Source of the DNA: Qipengyuania vulgaris
GTDB taxonomy: Bacteria; Pseudomonadota; Alphaproteobacteria; Sphingomonadales; Sphingomonadaceae
Direction of reading: 5' to 3'
DNA length: 64,000 bases
NCBI RefSeq assembly: GCF_009827325.1
Contig: NZ_WTYC01000003.1
Coordinates: 124,001 to 188,000 of the forward strand
Part shown: positions 34,339-42,057 of the stretch, piece after piece
Layout: each line of letters opens with the position of its first letter
How positions within the stretch are numbered: the first letter of the stretch is position 1
Made by a program: the position numbers and the translations under genes
Notes under the pieces: model-generated
Seen by the model: only the letters and a program-made list of their open reading frames with translations
What the model was told of the DNA's origin: nothing
The model's database searches: none

Positions 34339-34743
34339 CTAGAGCTTTCCCCGCGGCACGTTCTTCATCGCGTTAGAGCCGCCGAGGAGATCCTGCTGCT
34401 CACCCTGACCACCTCGGGACGGGGAAGCCTTCTTGGCAGAGCGGGACTGCGATTTGTTCCTTGTCGAAGCCGACTTAGGCGGCTTGACCAACTCCTTGCG
34501 CGCTACGCTCAACGCCTTCCGGAACGTGGCGAGGCCAATCCCCTCGCTTTCGAGGATCTTCAGAATTTCAGGATCCCGCAATTCAGCCGCACCGAAGGTT
34601 GGTGCGCCCTTCAGCACAAGGCGCGCAAGTTCGAGTGCGCGATCTTTGGCTTTGTCTGTCCTGATCTCCTGTGACCGGGAAGTCATCGCCTGCGCCAGGG
34701 AAGAGAGACTGCTATGCTCGGGACTGTTGGTGGAAGGGCTCAT
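34339..34743 (-). CDS. Small basic protein of the mobilisation module (possible oriT-binding protein)
   Basis: A 134-residue protein, one base after the upstream HTH gene's stop. Residues about 30-88 are helical with ALELARLVLKGAPTFGAAEL and FRKALSVARKELVK, and the C-terminus is Lys/Arg/Ser-rich (TRNKSQSRSAKKASPSRGG), suggesting nucleic-acid binding. Position between an HTH protein and the TraL-like ATPase is where IncP plasmids encode oriT-binding TraK. Equivalence is a guess from place and charge. Confidence 0.6.
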   Translation of the reverse strand: MSPSTNSPEHSSLSSLAQAMTSRSQEIRTDKAKDRALELARLVLKGAPTFGAAELRDPEILKILESEGIGLATFRKALSVARKELVKPPKSASTRNKSQSRSAKKASPSRGGQGEQQDLLGGSNAMKNVPRGKL

Positions 34744-34744
34744 C

Positions 34745-34987
34745 TTATTCTCCCCCGCTAGAGTTTTTGCCCTCGAAAAGGGGCAGGTCGCGCACGAACT
34801 TCTGCAGGTCTTGCGGGCAAATGATGGTGCGTCGGCCGGCCTTTCGGGCAGTCAGGCGTCCGTCGCCCAATGCCAAGTAGATGGAAGACCGTGAGAGACC
34901 GGCGATCTTCGCCGCCTCCTCCACGCTATACGCGAAGGGCTTGCGCGGCTCGCGATGGGGGTCCGACTGTTCGTTGTATTCGTCCAT
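34745..34987 (-). CDS. Helix-turn-helix (excisionase/AlpA-like) protein
   Basis: An 80-residue protein with the MerR-like winged helix of excisionases: KPFAYSVEEAAKIAGLSRSS (about 16-35), IYLALGDGRLTARKAGRRTI (about 36-55), followed by the usual ICPQDLQKFVRDLP helix. Such proteins act as excisionases or as regulators of mobile-element genes. It opens the mobilisation operon and lies about 1.1 kb from the integrase, so it could serve as directionality factor for the island. Confidence 0.85.
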   Translation of the reverse strand: MDEYNEQSDPHREPRKPFAYSVEEAAKIAGLSRSSIYLALGDGRLTARKAGRRTIICPQDLQKFVRDLPLFEGKNSSGGE

Positions 34988-35238
34988 GTGTATGTCCTTT
35001 CATGTGAACACACACAGACGTACCTAGGGATTTGAAGCCGCTAGAGGACAAACTTTGAGGAATTTCCGACCGAACTTTACTCTATTCATCAGCGCTGGCC
35101 GCTTCGTCCGAGCAAGCTTGAAATTTTGCGCACCAGAATGGGCAGCGCATTCGCCTGCAGGGCAACGGGTTCAGGTGTTTTGCAGGCTAATGTCGGATGT
35201 TGTCGTTCCGACTCGCTACTCGGAGAAAACGAGAGCGC

Positions 35239-35988
35239 CTAGAGCGTGGCAATGTCTCGTGCAGTTAAGTCCTTTTCGTGGCCGAAGGGGGACTTTCCTG
35301 ATTGATTGTAAGTATAATTTATATTTCTAGCAGTAAATGATCCCCCATCAATCTTCGCTACAGCTTCTTGCATAAAGCGAATGCTAGGACCACCTTCGCC
35401 AAATTCGTTAACGCTGGTCCGTATTTTACCCCGACCCCAAACATGTGCGTAAAGAAGGGCAAGACGGGCGAGAAGCAATTGAAGGTTCTCCGAGTCTATT
35501 CGATTTTCTGACTTGAGGGCCCGTTCATCCGCAATGATGCGGTCGCAGCGCTTCACCAATGCGAGGAGCGATCGGATGAGTTTCTCTGCGTCGACGGGAA
35601 TGAGTTTATCTGTGTTGATGTAGTCACCTGCAAATATTCTCCCGGGAGAATAGAGCGAAAGATCCAAATCTTTTGCATCACTATGCGCATTAAGACCGAA
35701 GCATCCAAGCAGATTTATAGTTTTTGCCCTAGTATCTTCTGCGTGTTCTATCATCTTAACCGAAGTTCGTAAGTCAAATGGTGAATCGCTATCCCACAGC
35801 TTGCCTTGCTCTTTGTAAAGGTCAGCATATGAATTGAGCTTTGTCTGGAGGAAAAATAGCATTTCCTCTCCTAAAGGGTCGAACAGTGTTGGGCGGCCCT
35901 TTCTAACCAAGGCATCTAAGTCTTCGCAGTCAGCGATCGAAAATGGTGCTGTCGGGTTTTCCTTATTATCAGAGTTTTCGGCGTTCAT
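35239..35988 (-). CDS. Hypothetical protein, AT-rich cargo gene
   Basis: A 249-residue protein from the ATG at 35988 (a TTG lies 12 bases earlier). It is soluble and mostly helical, with stretches such as EEMLFFLQTKLNSYADLYKE (about 41-60) and LLARLALLYAHVWGRGKIRTS, and no signal peptide. The DNA is visibly more AT-rich than its neighbours. It lies between the integrase and the mobilisation operon, a place where mobile elements often carry cargo. I do not recognise the family. Confidence 0.6.
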   Translation of the reverse strand: MNAENSDNKENPTAPFSIADCEDLDALVRKGRPTLFDPLGEEMLFFLQTKLNSYADLYKEQGKLWDSDSPFDLRTSVKMIEHAEDTRAKTINLLGCFGLNAHSDAKDLDLSLYSPGRIFAGDYINTDKLIPVDAEKLIRSLLALVKRCDRIIADERALKSENRIDSENLQLLLARLALLYAHVWGRGKIRTSVNEFGEGGPSIRFMQEAVAKIDGGSFTARNINYTYNQSGKSPFGHEKDLTARDIATL

Positions 35989-36096
35989 TTCGGGGCGCAA
36001 CGTTTTTCCTTCACGGTATCGGGCGGAGCACAGACGCCCAGTTTCTAGGGCGCATACTCTGCGGCGAAACCGTTAGGATTTGCTTGTCGTCGCTAT

Positions 36097-37305
36097 TTAG
36101 AAGTGAAGTTTTTCAAGCGCATCCTCCGCTTTTGGGCGGACTAGATGACCATAGTGGTCCTCAATCATCTGCACTCCAGTCCCAGCCAGCTTGGCAACCA
36201 AAAAGAGTGATTGACCGTCCATGACAAGGTCGGTGATCACGGAATGGCGAAGTGTATAAGCAGTGGTGGCCGTTGGGAGATTAGCAGCAATGGCGGCAGC
36301 CCTAATTGGCTTTTTCCATGAATTACGGTTCCATGAGCTGCCATCAATCCTGCAAAAAATTGGCTGTGACGGAGACCGACCTTTGGCTTGTTTTTCTAGA
36401 AATTTCATGGTCGACGACGGGATGGCGATCTGTCTGGGTTTAGTAGATTTTTCCTGACCTATCGTCACTGTGAGCGTTCTAGGTTCGAGGTCGCCCACGC
36501 GGAGAGCTGCCAGTGCTCCGACACGGATTGGCAGCAAGCACATCGCGTGAACAAAAGGTCGTATTTCTTCTGTTGAGGCTAACACTAAGCTCTGCCTTTG
36601 GGCTGCGTCTAAATAAAGCGTGCGCCGCTTTCCCGCCCCTTTCTCTGGCTTGAGGGCTTCTTGCCAAGCCGCTTCCGTTGATGGTTTGCCGTGAGGGAGG
36701 ACCCGATTCAGTGCCGCGCGAAGCGGGACCATATCGCGATTGACGGTCGCAGCAGAGCGAGCTTTCGTCCGCGTCAACCCGTTTTTGTTTCGGCTCACGA
36801 TTGCCGGGGCATCTACAAGCCTTTTCCGCCACTCACGTAGATGTTGGCGGCGCAGTTTGTCCAATCTAACTTTCGATAAGCTATCAGCATATACATGCCG
36901 CCGGAAAACGCCTGCAGCAATCTTGTTCGGCCTGTCTTTAAGATAGGCTTCGCAGGCGTCACGGACAGTTACAAGGTGCTTTTGAGTTAAGCCCCCAGCC
37001 TCTACTTCGTCAGCCCACGCCTCAGCATCGCGTTTCGCAGCAGCAAATACTTCGAGCCCGGTAGCATGCGGAAAAGCCCCGAGAGCTTTGCGGACGTACT
37101 TGTTGGAGTGCTCGTCAAATACTCTGGCGAACCACGTGCCCGGACCGCCCTTTTTGGATGGGCGGTAGCCAAGTGAGCAGCGCGGCCGAAGGCGATGCCA
37201 ATGCGGTTCGTCACCTGGCCTAGGCATCAAACGACCTCTTGCACCAACTTTACTGAGGTCAACCAATCTCTTTCCTCTCACTCTAAAATTCCATGGAAAT
37301 TCCAT
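36097..37305 (-). CDS. int: Tyrosine recombinase (island integrase)
   Basis: A 402-residue integrase from the ATG at 37305. An ATG at 37227 with AGAGGT upstream is possible, but residues LVDLSKVGARGRL before it look like part of the family N-terminus. The C-terminal catalytic domain shows the first Arg in LLPIRVGALAALRVGD near residue 266, the Arg-His box AYTLRHSVITDLV near 350, a later His and the nucleophile Tyr in MIEDHYGHLV near 384. It reads toward the island interior and lies 100 bases from the right core repeat, so it should catalyse integration at tRNA-Thr. Confidence 0.93.
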   Translation of the reverse strand: MEFPWNFRVRGKRLVDLSKVGARGRLMPRPGDEPHWHRLRPRCSLGYRPSKKGGPGTWFARVFDEHSNKYVRKALGAFPHATGLEVFAAAKRDAEAWADEVEAGGLTQKHLVTVRDACEAYLKDRPNKIAAGVFRRHVYADSLSKVRLDKLRRQHLREWRKRLVDAPAIVSRNKNGLTRTKARSAATVNRDMVPLRAALNRVLPHGKPSTEAAWQEALKPEKGAGKRRTLYLDAAQRQSLVLASTEEIRPFVHAMCLLPIRVGALAALRVGDLEPRTLTVTIGQEKSTKPRQIAIPSSTMKFLEKQAKGRSPSQPIFCRIDGSSWNRNSWKKPIRAAAIAANLPTATTAYTLRHSVITDLVMDGQSLFLVAKLAGTGVQMIEDHYGHLVRPKAEDALEKLHF

Positions 37306-37308
37306 GAA
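37291..37308. repeat. Candidate arm-type integrase site, right copy
   Basis: CCATGGAAATTCCATGAA matches the left copy at 5352-5369 at 17 of 18 positions. It overlaps the first codons of the integrase gene, so occupancy could also regulate integrase expression. Confidence 0.55.
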
Positions 37309-37404
37309 ATTATTGCCTGTGTAGACTAGCGTCCGGGCGTGATTAATCAAGAGGAATCAACTAGTTAGTAAGTCCCTGTACATCCACACACGTCCTAAGC
37401 TCCA

Positions 37405-37454
37405 CCTTGGTAAGGGTGAGGCCGGGAGTTCAATCCTCCCCAGCAGCACCATTT
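37405..37454. other. Right attachment site (att core, 50-bp repeat copy 2)
   Basis: Identical to 5271-5320 (CCTTGGTAAGG through ACCATTT). It carries only the 3' part of tRNA-Thr and no acceptor 5' half, so it is not a gene. The chromosome resumes here, 69 bases before the acyl-CoA dehydrogenase start. Confidence 0.93.
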
Positions 37455-37522
37455 CTTCCATCGGACTTGCGAAGCGACGCGCCCTCGGGCAGCGAATCCC
37501 GGCACTACAGGAGAGCGCAGCG

Positions 37523-38692
37523 ATGGATTTTCGCCTGACAGAACAGCAACGCGATCTGCAGGATGCAGCGCGCAGCTTCGCGCGTGGGGAACTGCCCGAG
37601 CTTGCGCGCGAAATGGAGGAGAAGGACTTCCCCGTCCCCGCAGAAATGGTGCGCCGTTATGGCGAGATGGGGTTCCTGGGCGTCAACCTGCCCGAGGAAT
37701 ATGGCGGCCTCGGTCTCGGTCATCTCGAGGCGCTGCTAGTGCTCGAACAGTTCGCCATGATCTCGAACGCGGTCGCCTTCCCGGTGTTCGAGGCGCTGGT
37801 CGGCCCAGTGCGGACGCTGGAGCGGTTCGGGTCGGAGGCGCTGAAGGCGCAAGTCATTCCCGAAGTCGTCAGCGGCGAAGCGACGGTGGCGGTGTCCATG
37901 TCCGAACCCGATGCGGGCACTGCGCTGACCGATCTTTCCACCCGAGCGCGCGAGGAGGGCGATCACTTTGTCCTCGATGGCACCAAGCGCTGGACCTCCG
38001 GTGCGGGTCATGCGCGCTACTATGTGGTCTACACCCGCCTCTGCGATGCGCCCGGCGCGAAGGGGATCGGCGCGTTGCTGGTCGACAAAGATATGGAGGG
38101 CGTCAGCTTCGGCAAGCGCGAGCAACTGATGGGTTTCCGCGGGATCGAGACGCGCGACATCGCCTTCGACAGCGTCAAAGTCCCGCGCGAAAACCTGATT
38201 GTGCCCGCCGGCGGTTTCGGCAGGCTGATGAGCGCCTTCGGGCTCGAACGCTGCGGCAATGCCACCCAGTCGCTCGGCCTCGCTGCCGCCGCGCTCGAAC
38301 AGGCGACCGAATATGTGCAGGAGCGCACCGCCTTCGGAAAGCCGATCGTCGATTTCCAGGCGGTGCAGATGCGGCTTGCCGAAATGGCGATGCAGGTCGA
38401 GGCCGCGCGTCTGCTGATCTACCGCGCCGCCGCCAATGCCGAGCACAATGAAGGGGGCCTGCCGAGCGTCTATGAAAGCTCGACCGCCAAATGCTTCGCC
38501 AACGAAATCGTGCGCAGCGTTACCGCCAACGGCATGCAGGTGATGGGCGGATATGGCTATCACAAGGATTACGGTATGGAACAGCGCGTGCGCGACGGGT
38601 TCGCTTGGGGCATCGCTGGCGGCACCACCGACGTGCAGAAGACCAATATCGCCGCCGCCATCGTCGGCCGCCGCTTCGATCAAAGGCGTTGA
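37523..38692 (+). CDS. Acyl-CoA dehydrogenase
   Basis: A 389-residue FAD-dependent enzyme that introduces the first double bond in acyl-CoA oxidation. The N-terminal helical domain begins MDFRLTEQQRDLQDAARSFA. The substrate/FAD motif VSMSEPDAGTALTDLST lies near residue 126, and the C-terminal domain has ERTAFGKPIVDFQAVQ near 263 and GMQVMGGYGYHKDYGMEQ near 338, the usual end-of-family motif. GGAGAGCGCAGCG precedes the ATG. It is the first gene of the chromosome right of the island. Substrate chain length is not evident. Confidence 0.94.
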   Translation: MDFRLTEQQRDLQDAARSFARGELPELAREMEEKDFPVPAEMVRRYGEMGFLGVNLPEEYGGLGLGHLEALLVLEQFAMISNAVAFPVFEALVGPVRTLERFGSEALKAQVIPEVVSGEATVAVSMSEPDAGTALTDLSTRAREEGDHFVLDGTKRWTSGAGHARYYVVYTRLCDAPGAKGIGALLVDKDMEGVSFGKREQLMGFRGIETRDIAFDSVKVPRENLIVPAGGFGRLMSAFGLERCGNATQSLGLAAAALEQATEYVQERTAFGKPIVDFQAVQMRLAEMAMQVEAARLLIYRAAANAEHNEGGLPSVYESSTAKCFANEIVRSVTANGMQVMGGYGYHKDYGMEQRVRDGFAWGIAGGTTDVQKTNIAAAIVGRRFDQRR

Positions 38693-38723
38693 CGCAGCTG
38701 CTGTATTGCATAGGTAAGGCGGT

Positions 38724-39191
38724 ATGGACGAAACCGACGAACTGACCCCGCTCGATCCGCGCTACAAGTCGATGATGCGGCTAGTCGCGGGCATCATCGC
38801 CGTGATCCTCATCATCGGGGCCAGCATTGCCGAATTCGCCATTCCCGGCTGGACCGGGGTGGTCTGGTTCCCGGTCGCTCTCGTGGCGGCCTATCTTGTG
38901 CTCTACCTTCCCATGCGGCGCTATGTGACGCGCGGCTATTCGCTGGAGCAGGAGCGGCTGCGCGTGGTGCGCGGCGTGCTGTTTTATTCCGACACCGTCG
39001 TGCCCTTCGGCCGCGTCCAGCATATCGATGTCGACCAAGGTCCGCTCGAGCGGGGCTTCGGTCTTGCCACCCTCACCGTGCACACGGCGGGCACGCATAA
39101 TGCCTCGGTCTCGTTACCCGGCCTCGCGCACGAGGATGCGCTGGCAATGCGCGAGGAGATCCGCGCGGCCATCCGGCGCGATACGCAGTAA
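38724..39191 (+). CDS. PH-domain (bPH2/DUF304) membrane protein
   Basis: A 155-residue protein with two membrane helices (about 17-40 and 45-65) followed by a bacterial PH domain (YSLEQERLRVVRGVLFYSD, then VPFGRVQHIDVDQGPLERGFG). It matches the small partner (YdbS-like) of a two-gene membrane system. The next gene starts at its last base, so they are certainly co-translated. The pair is common in bacteria and of unknown role, possibly in membrane stress. Confidence 0.9.
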   Translation: MDETDELTPLDPRYKSMMRLVAGIIAVILIIGASIAEFAIPGWTGVVWFPVALVAAYLVLYLPMRRYVTRGYSLEQERLRVVRGVLFYSDTVVPFGRVQHIDVDQGPLERGFGLATLTVHTAGTHNASVSLPGLAHEDALAMREEIRAAIRRDTQ

Positions 39192-40714
39192 TGATGTTGC
39201 AGGAAGACGCACGGCGCACCGATCCGCGCAGCTTCGGCGTGCGCGCGGTGATGATGCTGTTCCAGCTGGTGATCCCGCTGGCGGTGGCCTCGGTGACGAT
39301 CCTCGACGACGGCGATATCGGGGATCTCGTTCGCTACTTCCTGCCGCTCGTGATCGCGGTCATCCTGGGCAATGTCGTGATCGCATACCTGCAATGGACC
39401 AAGCTGACCTACACCGTCGGCGAAAACGACATCCGTGTCGAAAGCGGGGTTCTGTCGCGTGCGGCGCGGTCCGTTCCCTATGAACGGATCCAGGATGTCA
39501 GCCTCGAACAGAAGCTGCTGCCGCGGCTGTTCGGTCTGGTCGAGGTCAAGTTCGAGACAGGCGCTGGCGGGAAAGACGATCTCGCGCTGACCTACCTGTC
39601 CGAAAGCGAAGGAGAGCGTCTTCGCGAACTCGTCCGCACCCGCCGCGATGCAGCGGAAACACAGGACGCCGAGGAAGTAGAGGTTGTCCCGGAAGAAGCG
39701 GAGGTCCTGTTCGCCATGGGGCCGCGGCGCGTTTTCACCTTCGGCCTGTTCGAATTTTCGCTCGCCGTGGTCGCTGTTCTCGGCGGTCTTGCCCAGCAAT
39801 TCGAATTCCTGCTGCCCTTCGAATTATGGGATCTCGATCAGTGGGAGCAGCGGCTTGCCGGTCCGGGGGAGCGGCTTGCAGGTCTCGGCCCATTGGCGCA
39901 GGCCGCCGGGATCGTCATTGCGCTTGCGACGCTCGGCGTGGTGGGCGTCGCAACGGGGATCGGCCGAACGGCGCTGCGCGAATGGGATTTCCGGCTCGAG
40001 CGGACGGCGAAGGGCATGCGCAGGCGGCGCGGCCTCCTGACCCGGACCGATGTGGTGATGCCGCTGCACCGTGTTCAGGCGCTGCGGATCGGGACGGGCT
40101 TCCTCCGGCGCCGATTCGGCTGGCACTCGCTCAAGGTCATCAGCCTCGCCAGCGACAGCGGCGGGGCCAATCACGACGCGGTGCCCTTCGGCCGGATGGA
40201 CGAGATCGCCCCGGTGGTCGGAGTGACCGGCTTCTCCCTGCCGCCGGAAGATGCGCAATGGGCCCGCGCGCTGGCTCGCTACCGGATCGACAAGGCGGGG
40301 CTTGCCGCGCTCTTGCTTTTTCCGGCCACTGTCGTGTCTGCCCTTTTTGCGCACGAGTGGGTCTGGCTGGCTCCTCTGGCCGGACTGCTCTTCACCCTCG
40401 GTCAGCAATGGTGGCGATGGAGGCACGATTATCGCGCGCTTGGCGAAAGCCAGCTCTACAGCCGACACGGCTGGCTCTCACCCAGTCTCGCCATTGCATC
40501 GCGCGTAAAGCTGCAGTCGGTCGAAGTCGCCCAGGGGCCAGTCGCACGCAGACGCGGATATGCCAGTCTCGCGCTCGGTCTTGCCGGGGGGCGTTTGCGC
40601 ATTAACGGAATGCCCGTGGAAGAGGCGCAGCGCTGGCGCAGCGCCATCTGCGACAGTATTGCCCGGACCGATTTCTCCCGCCTGCTTGAAGAGAAGGGCG
40701 CTCCTTCGCCTTAG
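39191..40714 (+). CDS. Large PH-domain (YdbT-like) membrane protein
   Basis: A 507-residue membrane protein with repeated bacterial PH domains: one after the first helices (KLTYTVGENDIRVESGVLSR, about 76-95), a second around 255-300 (EWDFRLERTAKGMRRRRGLL) and a third near 415-465 (YSRHGWLSPSLAIASRVKLQ). Paired helices precede each. It is the partner of the upstream small PH protein, whose stop it overlaps. It converges with the GNAT gene, overlapping by 4 bases at the ends. Confidence 0.9.
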   Translation: MMLQEDARRTDPRSFGVRAVMMLFQLVIPLAVASVTILDDGDIGDLVRYFLPLVIAVILGNVVIAYLQWTKLTYTVGENDIRVESGVLSRAARSVPYERIQDVSLEQKLLPRLFGLVEVKFETGAGGKDDLALTYLSESEGERLRELVRTRRDAAETQDAEEVEVVPEEAEVLFAMGPRRVFTFGLFEFSLAVVAVLGGLAQQFEFLLPFELWDLDQWEQRLAGPGERLAGLGPLAQAAGIVIALATLGVVGVATGIGRTALREWDFRLERTAKGMRRRRGLLTRTDVVMPLHRVQALRIGTGFLRRRFGWHSLKVISLASDSGGANHDAVPFGRMDEIAPVVGVTGFSLPPEDAQWARALARYRIDKAGLAALLLFPATVVSALFAHEWVWLAPLAGLLFTLGQQWWRWRHDYRALGESQLYSRHGWLSPSLAIASRVKLQSVEVAQGPVARRRGYASLALGLAGGRLRINGMPVEEAQRWRSAICDSIARTDFSRLLEEKGAPSP

Positions 40715-41007
40715 GCGCGCAATTCCGCCAGTTCCTGATGCCGGTCGAAATAGCGCGCGACATAGGAACAGTCGGGCGCGATCCTGAAGTCCTGTTGCCG
40801 GGCATCGGCGATCATTGCCTTGACCAGTTCCTCGGCCACGCCTTTGCCGCGATGGCTGGGCGGAACATAGGTGTGTTCGGCGTGGCGTATTCCGTCGCGC
40901 TCGGTCCAGCTCAGTTTCGCCGTGCTTTCGATTCCCGGGATTGTCGCAATATAGTCTCCGTGGGTGACCCTATCGCGATGTTCTATTTCAATTTGTGCGA
41001 TACCCAT
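40711..41007 (-). CDS. GNAT-like acetyltransferase (NATD1/YjdJ-like)
   Basis: A 98-residue minimal GNAT-fold protein from the ATG at 41007 (the open frame extends further only by chance). Motifs include EHTYVPPSHRGKGVAEELVK near residue 45, containing the acetyl-CoA-binding RGKGVA loop, and CSYVARYFDRHQEL near 78, the C-terminal signature of the small YjdJ/NATD1 group. Its substrate is unknown. It is convergent with the PH gene and divergent from the threonine aldolase. Confidence 0.88.
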   Translation of the reverse strand: MGIAQIEIEHRDRVTHGDYIATIPGIESTAKLSWTERDGIRHAEHTYVPPSHRGKGVAEELVKAMIADARQQDFRIAPDCSYVARYFDRHQELAELRA

Positions 41008-41061
41008 GTTCTTTTCTTTCCTTGCTATTTTTCCAACGCGCGCGGCGCTAGAGGCGTTCCA

Positions 41062-42057
41062 ATGCAATTCCTTTCCGACAATGCCGCCAGTGTCCACCCC
41101 GCCGTATGGGACGCAATGCGTCAGGCCGACCAGCCCGATGCGCCATATGACAACGACAGTCTAAGCCTCGCGCTTGACGAGAGAATGAATGCACTTTTCG
41201 CCCGTGAATGCGCGGTCCTGTGGGTGGCAACCGGCACTGCGGCCAACTGCCTTGCACTTGCGACCATGGCCCAGCCGCACGGTGCGGTTGTGTGCCACGA
41301 AGAGGCCCATATCGAGATGGACGAAGGCGGCGCCCCCGGCTTCTATCTTCACGGGGCCAAGCTCCTGCTCGGGCAGGGGGAGGGTGCGAAGCTGACGGCT
41401 GACGCAATCCGCGCCGTGATCGATCCCATCCGGGACGATGTCCATCAGGTCCAGCCCCATGCCATCTCGATCACGCAGGCCAGCGAATACGGCCGCGTCT
41501 ATCGGCCCGAAGAGATCGCGGCGATTCGTGCGCTGGCGGACGAACGCGGGCTCGGCCTGCACATGGACGGCGCGCGCTTCGGCAATGCCGCCGCTTTCCT
41601 TGACTTGCCGGCAAGCGAGGTGGCTGGTTCGGTCGACGCGCTCAGCTTCGGTTTCGTGAAGAATGGCGCGATGAGTGCGGAAGCAATCGTCTTTTTCGAA
41701 GAAGGTCTGGCCGATGTGGCGCGCTATCGCCGCAAGCGTGCCGGACATCTGCAAAGCAAGGGCCGGTTCCTGGCCGCACAGATTCACGCCATGCTCGAGG
41801 GCGATTTGTGGCTGGCGAACGCGCGGTCGGCCAATGCCGCCGCCGCCGAGATCGCGGGGTCCTGCGGGGAGCGCCTCATGCACCCGGTCGAAGCGAACGA
41901 GCTGTTCGTGCGCTGTACGCCCGCCGAACGTGAGGCGCTGCGCGGACAGGGTTTCGGGTTCTACGACTGGGGCGCCGATGCGGCGCGATTCGTCACCGCA
42001 TGGAACACGCGTGAGGCAGATGCCCGCGCGCTCGCCACGGCGATTGCGGCGCTATGA
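41062..42057 (+). CDS. Threonine aldolase family PLP enzyme
   Basis: A 331-residue enzyme splitting threonine (and allo-threonine) to glycine and acetaldehyde. The ATG at 41062 with AGAGG upstream was chosen over a longer frame because FLSDNAASVHPAVWDAM is the usual N-terminus. ATGTAANCLALATMA near residue 55, LHMDGARFGNAAAFL near 168 and the PLP lysine in LSFGFVKNGAMS near 197 are family motifs. It overlaps the EamA transporter as ATGA. Confidence 0.93.
   Translation: MQFLSDNAASVHPAVWDAMRQADQPDAPYDNDSLSLALDERMNALFARECAVLWVATGTAANCLALATMAQPHGAVVCHEEAHIEMDEGGAPGFYLHGAKLLLGQGEGAKLTADAIRAVIDPIRDDVHQVQPHAISITQASEYGRVYRPEEIAAIRALADERGLGLHMDGARFGNAAAFLDLPASEVAGSVDALSFGFVKNGAMSAEAIVFFEEGLADVARYRRKRAGHLQSKGRFLAAQIHAMLEGDLWLANARSANAAAAEIAGSCGERLMHPVEANELFVRCTPAEREALRGQGFGFYDWGADAARFVTAWNTREADARALATAIAAL

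Larger units (their letters stand above)
5271..37454. mobile_element. Integrative mobilisable genomic island in tRNA-Thr, carrying copper resistance
   Basis: Bounded by a 50-bp perfect direct repeat made of the 3' part of tRNA-Thr (5271-5320 and 37405-37454). Inside are a tyrosine recombinase at the right end (36097-37305), an IncP-like oriT (32607-32632), a MOBP relaxase with accessory genes, a large copper locus (12.3-23.3 kb), many orphan exported proteins, a stand-alone nuclease, degenerate repeats and a truncated thiolase. No VirD4/TraG coupling protein and no type IV secretion genes are present. Mobilisation would therefore need a helper. The mosaic content suggests stepwise growth. Confidence 0.9.

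Noticed and set aside
37381..37454. Second tRNA-Thr gene
   Set aside because: Only the 3' part is present; the 5' acceptor and D-arm are missing, so it is an att remnant.
40738..41061. N-terminal extension of the threonine aldolase
   Set aside because: It lies antisense to the GNAT gene, while the ATG at 41062 has a ribosome site and the family N-terminus.
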